From: Pseudomonas sp. BN417
GTDB taxonomy: Bacteria > Pseudomonadota > Gammaproteobacteria > Pseudomonadales > Pseudomonadaceae
Length of the DNA stretch: 64,000 bases
Direction: 5' to 3'
Assembly (NCBI RefSeq): GCF_029871205.1
Contig: NZ_SSOJ01000087.1
Location: forward strand, 29,406 to 93,405
The translations under genes and the position numbers were made by a program. Position 1 is the first letter of the stretch; each line of letters opens with the position of its first letter. A model generated the notes under the pieces. It had not been told where the DNA came from. It worked only from the letters and a program-made list of their open reading frames with translations, and searched no databases. This document shows, piece by piece, positions 52,027 through 62,137 of this stretch.

Positions 52027-53133
52027 TCAGGAATGGACGATGTGGAAGTTGACGAAGCCGCTCGCCTGGGACTGGATGTCCTCGAGCGCCTCATTGAGTT
52101 GCTCCAGGGGATAGGCACGCTCCTCCAGCCAGGACAGATCCAGAGTACCGGCCTCGATCATTCGCGCCATCTCCTCGCCCTCCGTGGTGGTGAACCAGAG
52201 TGAACCGATGTACTGCCACTGGGCGCACATGAACGGGTGTGGATCGATCGGGATCGGCCCGGCCACACCGCCGATCTGCACGATGCGGCCGCCACGGGCG
52301 ACCGCCTGCATGGCATCGACGGACAAGGCCGCGGGCGCCTTCGCGCCGAGGGTGTCAAGCATCGCGTCGACACCCTCCGGGCAGTGCTCGCGCACTTGCT
52401 CGGAAACTGGACGAGCGCCGATCGGCAGGCCGATGACCCGTTGCGGCGCGAGCGCCTCCAGGCGCTCCAGGGCACCACGGTCACGAGCGGCCACCAGCAC
52501 CTTGGCGGCGCCGAAAGCCAGCGCCAGCAGCGCAGCCCCCACGCCGAGGGTTCCCGAGGCGCCCAGGATCAACAGGCTCTGGCCCGGACGCAGCGCCGAC
52601 TTGCGGATCGCCGAGTAGGCGGTGCCCAGATAGCCGAGACGAGTCGCCTGGGCACTGCTGAGGTTGGCCGGCAGGCGCACCAGGTTGTTGGCTGGCGCGG
52701 TCATGTATTGCGCGTAGCCGGCATGGGGATACTGGCTGAACACCTCCTGCGAACCCGGGCCGAAGCCGAAGTAGCCGAGGAAGGTGTAGGCGTCGCAGCG
52801 TGGCGCTTCGCCCTGCTTGCAGAACCGGCACTGGCCGCAACCCACGCCGGGATTGACGTAGACCCGGTCGCCCGGCGCGAAGTCACGGACCCTGGCACCG
52901 ACCGCGGTGACCGTGCCGGCGCTGTCCAGGCCGAAGATCGCCGGCAGCTTCGGCAGCGGCAGGAAGGGATACCACTCGGGGAAGTGGGTGGTGACGTTCT
53001 TCAGGTTGGGAATGATCCCGCTGGCTTCGACCCTGACCAGCACATCATGGTCGCCGGGAATCGGCATGGGGACTTCGTCAACGGTGAAGCGGCCGCCGAT
53101 CTCGTGCAGGCGCGCGGCTTTCATGTTCGACAT
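52027..53133 (-). CDS. Zinc-type alcohol dehydrogenase (MDR superfamily)
   Basis: This 368-residue protein has a GroES-like N-terminal domain with the structural zinc cysteines in CGQCRFCKQGEAPRC (about residues 99-113) and a Rossmann domain with LLILGASGTLGVGA. The catalytic zinc cysteine position reads IIPNLKN in place of the usual C-G-S-D region, so the catalytic metal may be absent, as in quinone-oxidoreductase-like members. It probably oxidises or reduces a pathway intermediate. Confidence 0.86.
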   Translation of the reverse strand: MSNMKAARLHEIGGRFTVDEVPMPIPGDHDVLVRVEASGIIPNLKNVTTHFPEWYPFLPLPKLPAIFGLDSAGTVTAVGARVRDFAPGDRVYVNPGVGCGQCRFCKQGEAPRCDAYTFLGYFGFGPGSQEVFSQYPHAGYAQYMTAPANNLVRLPANLSSAQATRLGYLGTAYSAIRKSALRPGQSLLILGASGTLGVGAALLALAFGAAKVLVAARDRGALERLEALAPQRVIGLPIGARPVSEQVREHCPEGVDAMLDTLGAKAPAALSVDAMQAVARGGRIVQIGGVAGPIPIDPHPFMCAQWQYIGSLWFTTTEGEEMARMIEAGTLDLSWLEERAYPLEQLNEALEDIQSQASGFVNFHIVHS

Positions 53134-53235
53134 GACAAGGCTCCTTCGGCCACGACCGGTACAGGCTCACCGCATCTGGCCGAATCGTATGGTTCTTGTT
53201 GTGGCCGGGGTGCAACGCCTCCGGCGGATACTCGA

Positions 53236-53262
53236 CACGCCCCGCCACACGGGCGGGGCGTG
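53236..53262. terminator. Hairpin downstream of the DUF1329 gene
   Basis: CACGCCCCGCC-acacg-GGCGGGGCGTG is a perfect 11-bp stem eight bases after the DUF1329 stop. There is no T-run, so it may protect the 3' end or give partial termination. Confidence 0.65.
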
Positions 53263-53269
53263 CCAGACT

Positions 53270-54535
53270 TCAGCGACCGGCCTTCTGCAGGGCCTGCAGC
53301 GAGAAGTCGCTGGCCTTGGCGTCGAAGTTGGTCTTCCAGGTGCTGCTGTCGATCAGCGACACCGTCGCGTGATTGCGCTGGAAGTCGATCACCGCGCTGC
53401 CCGCTGTGCGCATGTCGCCGCCTTGCGGGTTGTAGTAGGTGTGCCACTCCATGAACTTCCAGAACTCGCCCTTGCGGTTGTACGCCTCGACGTAGTGGAC
53501 ACGCGGGAACTGAGTTTCCACGTAGAGCACCTTCTTGCTATAGGGATGGGTCGCCGGCGTGATCGCTTCGACCACATAGACCTCGCGCGGCTCATAGCGG
53601 TCATTGTTCATGTTCCAGTACGGCGGCTGGTTCTCCAGCCCCGGATACTTCTCATCGAAGCCCGCGCCCTTGGTGTTCCACAGGTCCGACCTGGCGTTGG
53701 CCGCGGCGAGCACCCAGCGCTTGCCGACCAGCTTGTACTCTGGATACCAGCAGGGGCGCGCGTTGAAGCCTTCGAGATCGTCCTGCAGCTGGTCGGACGA
53801 GCCCACCGGGTCCATCCAGGCTCCGCCCGACAGGCGGCGTACCCGGCGTACCGCGGGGACATAGGCCCATACGTCATTGACCTTCTCGGCGTCGTACATG
53901 ACGGTGTAGGTGCCGAGTCCCTTCATGTCGGACGGCGACTTGAAATACAGCAGTTGGCGGCCACGCTCGCTGCCGTCGCCTTCCACCGCGCTGTCACCGG
54001 TCAGGCGGCCCTTCATGGTGTAGCGGGTGAACTCGGCCACGGGCTCGGCGTGGACACCGCGCTTGCCGTCGATCAGCAGCTGGGTGAAGTTGGGCACCTG
54101 GGACACATCGCCCACGAGCTGGCCGAGGTGGAAGTTCCAGACGATCTTCTCCGCGGCTTGCGGGTCCTTCTCGTCGATGTTCGGGAAAGGCGCGCCGGCC
54201 CCCCAACCGTCGATGCGGCAGGCTTCCTTGTTGATCGAAGTCTTGCCCTGGTTGGCCTGGGAGGCCTTGACCCAGCGCGGGTCCAGCGTGACCTGCTGGG
54301 ACTTGGCCAGCGGCAGCTTCCAGCCGCTGTTGCGGATGCGCCACTCCATCTTCTCGGTGAGCAGGCTGGCGATGCTGTGCCCCTCGAAGGTGTCGTTCTT
54401 GATCTTGTCGATGTTGTCCGCGGAAATCACGGTGCCGGCCGGCAGTTCTGCCGCGAAAGCCGGGAACGAGACGCTGCAGGCGGCAATGAGGCTGGCGGCC
54501 AGGGTGTGCCGCCGGGCGAAACGGGATGCGCTCAT
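53270..54535 (-). CDS. DUF1329 periplasmic/outer-membrane-associated protein
   Basis: This 421-residue protein has a signal peptide (RRHTLAASLIAACSVSFPAFAAE) and the features of DUF1329 proteins (ELPAGTVISADNIDKIKNDTFEGH and repeated Trp/Tyr-rich strands such as DRYEPREVYVVEA), a LolB/LolA-like fold. In many proteobacteria it occurs with DUF1302, RND and YCF48-like genes in clusters for degradation of hydrophobic compounds, where a role in envelope transport is suspected. It follows the DUF1302 gene by 21 bases. Confidence 0.9.
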   Translation of the reverse strand: MSASRFARRHTLAASLIAACSVSFPAFAAELPAGTVISADNIDKIKNDTFEGHSIASLLTEKMEWRIRNSGWKLPLAKSQQVTLDPRWVKASQANQGKTSINKEACRIDGWGAGAPFPNIDEKDPQAAEKIVWNFHLGQLVGDVSQVPNFTQLLIDGKRGVHAEPVAEFTRYTMKGRLTGDSAVEGDGSERGRQLLYFKSPSDMKGLGTYTVMYDAEKVNDVWAYVPAVRRVRRLSGGAWMDPVGSSDQLQDDLEGFNARPCWYPEYKLVGKRWVLAAANARSDLWNTKGAGFDEKYPGLENQPPYWNMNNDRYEPREVYVVEAITPATHPYSKKVLYVETQFPRVHYVEAYNRKGEFWKFMEWHTYYNPQGGDMRTAGSAVIDFQRNHATVSLIDSSTWKTNFDAKASDFSLQALQKAGR

Positions 54536-54556
54536 GGTGAGGTCTCCGGTTGGGGG

Positions 54557-56164
54557 TCAGAACAGGTAGGTCAGGCTGGTGTAGACCTGGTCGCGGTCGT
54601 GGAAAACGCCGAACAGGGTGGTGCTGTCGCAGTTGTTCATCTGTCCGGGCACGCACTTCGAGGCGTCGCGGTGGGCGTCGTCCCAGAAGGCGTCGTACTC
54701 GACCTTCCAGCGCCACTTGCTGGACAGCTCGAAGGTCACAGAGGGAATGGCGAAACCGCCGCCGTTGCTCAGGTCGGCGCCCAGCACCAGCTGCGGGTGG
54801 ACTCTGCCGCTGTCGTAGCTGAGGTCGAAAATGGTGGTCGCCAGCACCGAGTGCTCCTTGACCTTGCCGCCCCAGCCGACGCTGTAGAGCAGCCCGTCAT
54901 CCTTGTCGAAGTTCTGCACCCATTTGTCGAACAGCTGCACGGAGAAGAACATCGGTTTCTCGGTGCCCAGCCAGGTCTGGGTGGCGGCGATGTTCTTGTC
55001 CATGCGCAGCATCAGCGCGACGACATCCTTGCGCGTGAAGCCGTCGAAGCCGGGTGCGATGAACTGGCTCAGCAGGGTCGGGTTGTCCAGGGTGATCTGG
55101 TACGGCGCGTCCTTGATGTAGGCCATCTCGGAACTGAACACGGCGTCGGCGGCTTCGGAGTAGCCGCTGGCGGTGAAGCCGAAGATGTCGACGATCGGGT
55201 AGATGACCTCGCCGGCGACCCCGCGGGTCTGGTCAGTACCATGGGTCTCTGCCCCGGACGGCACGTTCGGCTGGCCGAACAGCGCGAGGTTGTCCGAAGC
55301 GTTGAGGATCGGCGAGTTGTAGAAGGTCTTCAGATAAGAAACGGAGTAGTTGATGTCGCCGTACAGGCCGCTCCAGCGCAGGCCACCCGTGACATCCTTG
55401 TAATCCCCTTCGTCGTTCTCGAAGTTGTACGGGTCGATATTGCGGAAATCGACGCCGGCGTATGGATTGCCCGACCAGCGTCCACCGTAGATGTCCAGCT
55501 CGGTGCCGATGTCTTGCGTACGGTCCAGCCCCGGACGGATGAAGGCTTCCAGGCCGCCCTCCAGTTCCGGCACGTCGATGTTCATCTTGATGATGTTGTT
55601 GGTCTTGCGCAGCTCCTCGTTGGCCGGCTCGAGGAAGTTGCGCCAGGTGAAGTCGAAGCCGTGCACCAGGTCGTTGGCGGCGAAGAAGTCGGTCTCGCCC
55701 CAGGCCAGCTGCTGCTTGCCGATGCGGAAGGAGAGCCGTTCACCCACCGGGAAATCGACGTACAACTCGCGGATCTCCGCCTTGTTGTAGAGGTCCATGA
55801 TGTCGCCACGACCGTCAGCCTCGCGGTGGTTGTTGGCGCCCATCTCCTCCAGGTGTTCGAGGAAGTCGGTTTCGACCTCGCGCACTGCGCGCAGCTTGGC
55901 CACGACCGAAACGCTGTCGGTAGCCTGCCAGTCCAGGTTGAGGCGCGCGGTGCTGCGCGCCATCGACAACTTGCCCGCGTCGTCGTAGCCAGGCGTATCG
56001 CCCCAGTCCTTGGTGTTCCAGGACAGTTCCTCGCGCAAGTAACCGTCGTACTTGAAGCTGTCGTCTGCCAGCAAGGAGGTGGCGAAGGTGCCCATGGCAA
56101 TCGCCAGGGCGAGCTTGTGGAGCGGCGCGCGCATGCGCGCGGCCGGGATGGAGTTCTTGTTCAT
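54557..56164 (-). CDS. DUF1302 outer-membrane beta-barrel protein
   Basis: This 535-residue protein has a signal peptide (LALAIAMGTFATSLLAD) and alternating amphipathic strands rich in aromatic residues, ending in SLTYLF with a terminal phenylalanine as expected for BAM substrates. The block GKQQLAWGETDFFAANDLVHGFD is typical of DUF1302. It is likely an outer-membrane channel for a hydrophobic substrate. It is paired with the DUF1329 gene. Confidence 0.92.
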   Translation of the reverse strand: MNKNSIPAARMRAPLHKLALAIAMGTFATSLLADDSFKYDGYLREELSWNTKDWGDTPGYDDAGKLSMARSTARLNLDWQATDSVSVVAKLRAVREVETDFLEHLEEMGANNHREADGRGDIMDLYNKAEIRELYVDFPVGERLSFRIGKQQLAWGETDFFAANDLVHGFDFTWRNFLEPANEELRKTNNIIKMNIDVPELEGGLEAFIRPGLDRTQDIGTELDIYGGRWSGNPYAGVDFRNIDPYNFENDEGDYKDVTGGLRWSGLYGDINYSVSYLKTFYNSPILNASDNLALFGQPNVPSGAETHGTDQTRGVAGEVIYPIVDIFGFTASGYSEAADAVFSSEMAYIKDAPYQITLDNPTLLSQFIAPGFDGFTRKDVVALMLRMDKNIAATQTWLGTEKPMFFSVQLFDKWVQNFDKDDGLLYSVGWGGKVKEHSVLATTIFDLSYDSGRVHPQLVLGADLSNGGGFAIPSVTFELSSKWRWKVEYDAFWDDAHRDASKCVPGQMNNCDSTTLFGVFHDRDQVYTSLTYLF

Positions 56165-56221
56165 CTTGTCTCCCGAGTGTGGTGGCAGCGTTTAGGCTAT
56201 GGGTCTTGTTGTTGTGTGGTT

Positions 56222-58621
56222 TCAAACCTGCTGGAGCGCGGCGCCACCGATGGGGTCTGGCTCGCCGAAGATGAAACGCGGCCTGAAGACGTAAAGCAGC
56301 GACGGCATCACGAACAGGGCGGAGAAGGCCGACACGCTCAGCCAGATGGCCATCAGCAGGCCCATTTCGGCCTGGAAGCGCAGCGAGGACACCCACCACA
56401 ACAGAGTGCTGACGATCAGCACGCTGGCGGTGACGATCACCCCCATGCCGGAGGAGTGCAGCGCCAGGCGGATGGCTTCTTCGGCGGAACGGCCAGCGGC
56501 GATTTCTTCCTTCACGCGGTCGGCGATGTAGAAGGCGTAATCCACACCCAGGCCGATACCGAGGGCCGCCACCGGTACGGTGTTGATGTTCATGCCGATG
56601 CCTTTCCAGGTCATGAAGGCGAAGGTCAGCATGTTGGAGATGATCACGGGCACCATGAACACCATGCCGGCGACGCTGGAGCGGTAAACCAGGGTGCAGA
56701 GCACCGCGAGCACCAACAGTGCCAGGGCAATGGCTTCTATCTGGCTGGACAGGATGATCTCGTTGACCGCTGCCATTACACCGATCAGTCCGCCTGCCAG
56801 GTGCCACTGGCCTTCGGCCAGGGGGTGGGTGGCGATGAATTCCTTGATGCGCGCCACAGCGGTGCGAATGGTCTCGCCCTGGCGGTCGCGGAACATCAGG
56901 GTCACCGAGCCATTGGCGTACTGGTCATCGGCGAAGCGGGAGATGTCACCCGGCTCGGAAACCGAATCCAGCATCGCCATCAGGCTGCCATTGATCGCGC
57001 CGCTGTCGCCCAGCTCCAGGTAGCGGGGGTTGCCCTCCCGCAGGCTGGCGTTCACATGGGGCAGTACATCAGCAATGGATAGCGAACCACCCACTTCTGG
57101 CTGTGCCTCGATGAAGCGCTGGAAAGCGTTCATTGCGTGCAGCGCGTCATTACCCTTGATCAGGCCCGGATGGCCATCATCACCGAGCACCACGAACATC
57201 CGATCGACACCTTCGAATCGGCTGTTGATCGCAGCGGAGTCACGGTTGTACGTCGACTCCGGCCAGAGGATCGGCGAGCCCGGATTGGCATCACCTATCT
57301 TCAGGTTCAGCGAAAAGAGACCAGCACCCAGCACCACCAGCATGCTCGCGCCCAGCACCACATAACGCGCACGCGACAGACTGACCCGCACCGCCAGGTC
57401 GAGCACCTTGCGCAGCAGCGGCAGGCAGTCGATCGGATGGGCCACGCCATGGGGCTTGCGAATGTACGACAGCATCACGGGGGTGAGAATCACGGCGCTG
57501 ACCGTCAGCGTCGACACCCAGACCACCGCCAGTACGGTGAGCTTCTGCAGCATCGGGATCGGGCTCAGCGCCACCACCGCCATGCACGCAGCGTCGGCTA
57601 TCACCCCCAGCATGCCCGGGCGGAACAGGTCGGCCAGGGCGACCCGCGCGGCGATACGCGAGACATCGGCGCCAGGCGGCAGCAGCTCCAGCTCGTCATC
57701 GAAGCGATTGACGATCTGCACCGAGTGCGACACCGCCCGCGAGGTGATGAGCATGGCGACCACGATCACCAGCGGCTCGAAGCTGATATTCAGCAGCCGG
57801 CAGATGCCCAGTGCCCAGATCGCGCTGACCAGTCCCGCCAGCAGCGGCAGGGTCAGGCCGCGCCAGGTGCGCAGCAGCACGAAGAGCATCACCAGGGTCA
57901 CCAGCAAGGCGGCGGCGACCAATTGGATGGTCTCCGGCAGATAGTGGCCTACCCAGCCATAGAGGATGGGGTCGCCCACCACACGGATCTTCACATTGCC
58001 GTCGTCAACCTTGGCGATGAGGTCCCGGATCTCGTGGAACACCTTGGTGTAGTCGACCTGCTGGTCGATGAAGTCCACCGTGATCAGCGTGGCCTGCAGG
58101 TCCTTGGACACATAGGGGCCGTAGACCAGCGGGTTGCGCAGCACGGCCTGCTTGAGTTCGGCCATTGCCTCGGCATTGGCGGGCAGGTCCGGCCACATCA
58201 GCGGGCGGCTCTCGATGCCGGCCGTGGAGGCACGCACTTCCTTGAGCTTCTTCGAGGCCAGCGAAGTGATCTGGTACTGGTTGACCGCCGAAACCTCGCG
58301 CAGCCCCAGGGTGACGGTGCGAACCTTGTCCAGCACAGCGGTCTGGAAGATATCGCCCTGCTCCACCTCGAACATGATGGTGACCATGTTCGAGCCGCCG
58401 AAGGTATCCTTGAACTTCTCGTGGGTCTGCACGTACTCGTGGCGCGATGGGAGCATGTCCTCGAAGACCGTGCGGACTTCGATATGCAGGGCGAACCAGC
58501 TCAGGCCCAGGGTCAGGAGCAGAAGGCAGCCCGCCACCCAGGCGCGCCGACGAATGCAGAACTCGGCTATGCGTTCGATCATGGATTGTTCTCGACTGAA
58601 AAAGGCCAGGAGTGACTTCAT
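56222..58621 (-). CDS. RND-superfamily (MMPL-like) transporter
   Basis: This 799-residue protein has about 12 transmembrane helices in two similar halves, each with a periplasmic domain (about 40-235 and 445-625), and ends in the GLGVDYAFYIADRVKEE region typical of MMPL/RND exporters. It lacks the longer periplasmic docking loops of HAE-type drug pumps. Its start overlaps the YCF48-like stop by four bases. Co-occurrence with DUF1302/DUF1329 suggests movement of hydrophobic substrate across the envelope. Confidence 0.9.
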   Translation of the reverse strand: MKSLLAFFSREQSMIERIAEFCIRRRAWVAGCLLLLTLGLSWFALHIEVRTVFEDMLPSRHEYVQTHEKFKDTFGGSNMVTIMFEVEQGDIFQTAVLDKVRTVTLGLREVSAVNQYQITSLASKKLKEVRASTAGIESRPLMWPDLPANAEAMAELKQAVLRNPLVYGPYVSKDLQATLITVDFIDQQVDYTKVFHEIRDLIAKVDDGNVKIRVVGDPILYGWVGHYLPETIQLVAAALLVTLVMLFVLLRTWRGLTLPLLAGLVSAIWALGICRLLNISFEPLVIVVAMLITSRAVSHSVQIVNRFDDELELLPPGADVSRIAARVALADLFRPGMLGVIADAACMAVVALSPIPMLQKLTVLAVVWVSTLTVSAVILTPVMLSYIRKPHGVAHPIDCLPLLRKVLDLAVRVSLSRARYVVLGASMLVVLGAGLFSLNLKIGDANPGSPILWPESTYNRDSAAINSRFEGVDRMFVVLGDDGHPGLIKGNDALHAMNAFQRFIEAQPEVGGSLSIADVLPHVNASLREGNPRYLELGDSGAINGSLMAMLDSVSEPGDISRFADDQYANGSVTLMFRDRQGETIRTAVARIKEFIATHPLAEGQWHLAGGLIGVMAAVNEIILSSQIEAIALALLVLAVLCTLVYRSSVAGMVFMVPVIISNMLTFAFMTWKGIGMNINTVPVAALGIGLGVDYAFYIADRVKEEIAAGRSAEEAIRLALHSSGMGVIVTASVLIVSTLLWWVSSLRFQAEMGLLMAIWLSVSAFSALFVMPSLLYVFRPRFIFGEPDPIGGAALQQV

Positions 58622-59661
58622 GGCTGCAGCTCCGACCAGCGCTGGCCGTTCCAGCGGCCGATATCGGCGCCGGCCAGCCAGATATCCGGCCCAACGGCCA
58701 GGGCACGGGTGTGCCAGGCACGGCTGCGCTCATCCAGGGCGCCGGTTTTCCAGCCTTCGTCGCCGCCGGAGACCCAGCGCCCGAGCGCGCCGCTGACGAA
58801 CCAGCGTCCCTGTTGCGGAATCCAGAGGACGTCGAACAGGTGGTCGGTCACCCCCAGCGCGACGCTTTCCCAGCTGTGGCCGCCATCGCGGGTAACCAGC
58901 AGGGTCCCCTCCAGCCCGACGGCTACACCGTTCTGCGCATCGCGGAACTGAACCGACATCAGCGAGCCGGGAACCGGCGCCTCCAGCTCCTCCCATTGCT
59001 GGCCCTGAACATCGCCGATCAGGATCCGGCCGAACTCGCCGACCACCACCAGGCGGCCGTCCTCGAGGATGGCCACATCATTCCAGGCGACATCCTCCTC
59101 TTCGCGCAGGCGCTGCCAGCTCTGGCCGTAATCGCGGCTGATCAGCAGCGCACCCATCTCGCCGGTGGCGATGGCCACGCCACCCTGAGCGACCCGCACC
59201 CGATTGAGCTTGTTCGCCACTTCCGAGCGCGGCACGCCGGTGGCCGCCTTCCAGCTCTCACCCGCGTCCTGGCTGTACAGGACCACGCCATCGTTGCCGA
59301 CCGCCACGGCATGGCTGGCATCCCAGATGGAGATGTCCTGTAGCGTACGGTCGGTGGGCGTCGGCAGACGCCTGATGGCGCCATCGGCGGCAATCGCCAG
59401 GATCTTGCCGTTGGAGCCGCTGGCCCAGACCTCGCCCGCGGGCGTACGGGCAAGACCGTAGAAATGATCCCGGCGCTCCAGCGCCGGCGGCATGACGGTC
59501 CCGCCGACGGGCTGCGGCTTGATGAAAAGTCCAGCCCAGAGCAGACCGGCAATGATCGCCCAGGGCAACACCGCCAGCAGGGCCTTGCTGGCACGCTGCG
59601 CGGCGCTCGGTCGCGAGATCCGCAGGGATGAGGATTGATCGATGTTGCTGAGATTTGACAT
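58618..59661 (-). CDS. YCF48/BNR-like beta-propeller protein, membrane anchored
   Basis: This 347-residue protein has one N-terminal transmembrane anchor (LAVLPWAIIAGLLWAGLFI) and repeated sequence blocks with sWxxA/S-type BNR motifs (SQDAGESWKAAT, SRDYGQSWQRLR, TRDGGHSWESV) that form a beta propeller of the YCF48 type. Function in these clusters is unknown; as an accessory of the RND protein it may shape transport. The start at 59661 avoids a non-conserved 22-residue upstream extension. Confidence 0.85.
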   Translation of the reverse strand: MSNLSNIDQSSSLRISRPSAAQRASKALLAVLPWAIIAGLLWAGLFIKPQPVGGTVMPPALERRDHFYGLARTPAGEVWASGSNGKILAIAADGAIRRLPTPTDRTLQDISIWDASHAVAVGNDGVVLYSQDAGESWKAATGVPRSEVANKLNRVRVAQGGVAIATGEMGALLISRDYGQSWQRLREEEDVAWNDVAILEDGRLVVVGEFGRILIGDVQGQQWEELEAPVPGSLMSVQFRDAQNGVAVGLEGTLLVTRDGGHSWESVALGVTDHLFDVLWIPQQGRWFVSGALGRWVSGGDEGWKTGALDERSRAWHTRALAVGPDIWLAGADIGRWNGQRWSELQP

Positions 59662-59745
59662 GGGGCGAGTCCACGGCTTTCGCGTCGATTTCTTGTGGTG
59701 GATCGCCTGACAGGGCAGGCAACTCAACTCTAGGTACGCCCCGCC

Positions 59746-59761
59746 AGCCGAACTATCCCGT
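59746..59761 (-). promoter_or_regulatory. GGGATA-containing site before the YCF48-RND-DUF1302-DUF1329 unit
   Basis: On the minus strand ACGGGATAGTTCGGCT resembles CCGGGATAAGCCGCTC of the Rieske promoter. It lies about 90 bases before the YCF48-like start. The match is weaker than between the other two promoters. Confidence 0.45.
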
Positions 59762-59884
59762 CACTGCAAGGCTTGTCCCCCAGGCGCAGGTATTCGTATC
59801 CGCCCGCTGCACTCGCGGGATAGCCGGTGGCCCCGGGAACGGGGCCTGGACGGCGTGGACAGCCGGATACGGCGAGCGCAGGGG

Positions 59885-61864
59885 TCAGAGCTGGAAGCGG
59901 CTGACCAGGGTGTTGAGACGGCCCGCCAGGGACTGCAGGTCGTGGCTGCGCCGGCGGACCTGGCCGGCACTGCGTGATGCGTTTTCCGCCGAGTCGGCGA
60001 TGGTCACCAGGCTGCGCGACAATTGCTCGCTGGTTGCCGCCTGCTGGCCGGTCGCCGTCGCGATCTGCTGACTCATCTCGCGAACCTCACCGATCATCTG
60101 GGTGATCCGGTGCAACGCCTCGCTGGCGTCACGGGCACTGGCGACGTTGGATTGCGATCCCTGCCGGCTCTGCTCCACCATGCCGACCACCGTCTGCGTG
60201 CGCTCCTGGATTGCCGCGATGCTGCGGTGCACCTCTTCCGTGGAGTTGTGCGTACGCCGCGCCAGTGCCCGTACCTCGTCGGCCACCACGGCGAATCCCC
60301 TGCCCTGCTCGCCGGCACGGGCCGACTCGATGGCGGCATTGAGGGCCAGCAGGTTGGTCTGGTCGGCGATCTCGCGAATCACCGCCACCACGCTGCCAAT
60401 GGTCTGGCTGCTGTCCTCCAGTTGCTCGGTCAGCGCAAAGATTTCCTCCAGCAGCGCGGCGTTGCGGGTGATCGCGTCGGCGAGGGCGGCCACCGTGCCC
60501 TGCCCCCGGGCCACCGCCTGGTCGCCGTCGCTGGTGGCGCGGGCCGTCAGGCCGGCATTTCCGGCGACCTCTTCCACAGTGGCCGCCATCTGCTGCATCG
60601 CGGCGGCAAACTGTCCGATCTCGTCGCGTTGCGCATCCACGCCAGCTCCGGCTGCCTGGCTTTCCTGCTGGAGTGCCTCGGAGGTTTCGTGCAGGGTCTG
60701 GCCGGTACTCTTGATCTCGGCCACCAGCTCGGCCATGGAACCGATGAAGCGATTGAACTCCCGCGCCAGGGTCGCCAGTTCGTCGCGCCCCTGGACCGGC
60801 AGGCGGGCACGCAGGTCAGCCTCACCGGAGGCCAGCTGCCTGACCCCCAGCACAACGGCGTTCAACGGCCGCGCCAGAGCCCGGCCAAGCAGCAGGATCA
60901 AGACCGCAGCAATCAATACAGCGGCCGTCCCCAGCAGCAACAGCTTCATCGCCAAGGCCTTGACCCCACCCAGGACTGCGGCACTGGGCAGGGCCACGCC
61001 GAATGACCAGGGCGTTGCGGTATCGCCGATGGCCACGGGCACGGCGAGCATGAAGATCTCCTCCCCCATGGCCGGCGAGACGAAGCGCAGGGTCAGTGGC
61101 CGCCCCTGGCGTACCGCATCAATCATGGGTTGCAGGTATTCGCCCATGAAGTCGGCCTCGGTTTCGGCCTCCTTGCGTCCGATTCGGCTCGGGTCGGGAT
61201 GTGACACCAGCGTGGTGTCGTGGGCGGTCAATGCAGCCAAGCCCACCCCCAGCGGACGCAGTCGGGCCACGCTGGCCTGGAGCTGATTTGCGTCGAGGCC
61301 CAGTCCCAGGCTGCCGACCACCCGTCCGTTCTGGCGTATGGGAATCAACAGCGGAATGGCCAGCCGCGCGCTGCCGAGCCCCGGCAAATTACGGGGTGGA
61401 TCGACCCGTTCGCGCCCGACTGCATCGCGCCCCACCAGTTCGGCCAGGGACTGCCGTTGTTCTGACGAGGCCGGCAGGATGCCGGCTCCGTCACGCAGCC
61501 AATAGACCGGCGTGCGCCCCTCCCCCTGCGACGGCAGCCACCAGGCGGCACTCACCTGGGGGCTGGTGTGCAGCAGGGTCTCCAGCATCTGGTCGGCGGT
61601 GCGGCTGTCCACCAGCTCGCCCTCGGCCAGCTCCCGACCGAGCAGCTCCCCCGTGGTACGCGCCGAATACAGGGCACTGTCGAAGTAGGCGCCGATCTCG
61701 GCGGCCTGCTGGCGGACGATTGCGTCCACCGCTACTTCAGCCAGGGCCTCGGTCGAGACCTTGCTCGACTGGTAGACCAGCAGCACGGTGGCCAGGTAGA
61801 CGAGGATGGTCAGCGGCAGAACGGTGAGCAGCAGTTTGTTCTTCAGGGAAAGGTTGGCCAGCAT
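59885..61864 (-). CDS. Methyl-accepting chemotaxis protein
   Basis: This 659-residue chemoreceptor has an N-terminal transmembrane helix (about 9-33), a large periplasmic Cache-type ligand domain (about 35-305), a second helix (about 312-335), a HAMP domain and the cytoplasmic signalling hairpin with [19 protein letters not shown] and [24 protein letters not shown] precedes the ATG at 61864. Its position between the transport module and the aldolase genes suggests that it senses the pathway substrate or a product. Confidence 0.95.
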   Translation of the reverse strand: MLANLSLKNKLLLTVLPLTILVYLATVLLVYQSSKVSTEALAEVAVDAIVRQQAAEIGAYFDSALYSARTTGELLGRELAEGELVDSRTADQMLETLLHTSPQVSAAWWLPSQGEGRTPVYWLRDGAGILPASSEQRQSLAELVGRDAVGRERVDPPRNLPGLGSARLAIPLLIPIRQNGRVVGSLGLGLDANQLQASVARLRPLGVGLAALTAHDTTLVSHPDPSRIGRKEAETEADFMGEYLQPMIDAVRQGRPLTLRFVSPAMGEEIFMLAVPVAIGDTATPWSFGVALPSAAVLGGVKALAMKLLLLGTAAVLIAAVLILLLGRALARPLNAVVLGVRQLASGEADLRARLPVQGRDELATLAREFNRFIGSMAELVAEIKSTGQTLHETSEALQQESQAAGAGVDAQRDEIGQFAAAMQQMAATVEEVAGNAGLTARATSDGDQAVARGQGTVAALADAITRNAALLEEIFALTEQLEDSSQTIGSVVAVIREIADQTNLLALNAAIESARAGEQGRGFAVVADEVRALARRTHNSTEEVHRSIAAIQERTQTVVGMVEQSRQGSQSNVASARDASEALHRITQMIGEVREMSQQIATATGQQAATSEQLSRSLVTIADSAENASRSAGQVRRRSHDLQSLAGRLNTLVSRFQL

Positions 61865-61988
61865 GGCGAACTCCTTGTCGCGGGTGGCTGGCGGCACATC
61901 CCTGGCCCCGCGGATTCAATGGCTATGTCTGGGTCGAGCATGGGCGGGCGAAGACACGGGGCGCAGCTGGGCTACGGCCGTCCTTTTC

Positions 61989-62123
61989 GCGAATGAGTTC
62001 GCTCCCACAAGGCAGGTCGATTCTTTGTGGGGGCGATTTCAATCGCTGAGGGCAGCGGAGCTGCCCCTTCAAGTGCCAATTGGCAGACCTGCGGTCTGCA
62101 TAGCGATTGAAATCGCCCCCACA
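61989..62123. repeat. REP-like cluster with a cruciform-forming 22-bp inverted repeat
   Basis: A REP-like unit (GCGAATGAGTTCGCTCCCAC, 61989-62008) precedes a perfect 22-bp inverted repeat, 62026-62047 against 62102-62123, starting TGTGGGGGCGATTTCAATCG. The 54-base centre holds three small stems: 62051-62065, the palindrome GCCAATTGGC at 62075-62084 and GCAGACC-tgc-GGTCTGC at 62083-62099. It occupies the gap between the aldolase and chemoreceptor genes. Confidence 0.8.
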
Positions 62124-62137
62124 GAAAGTGCAGACGG

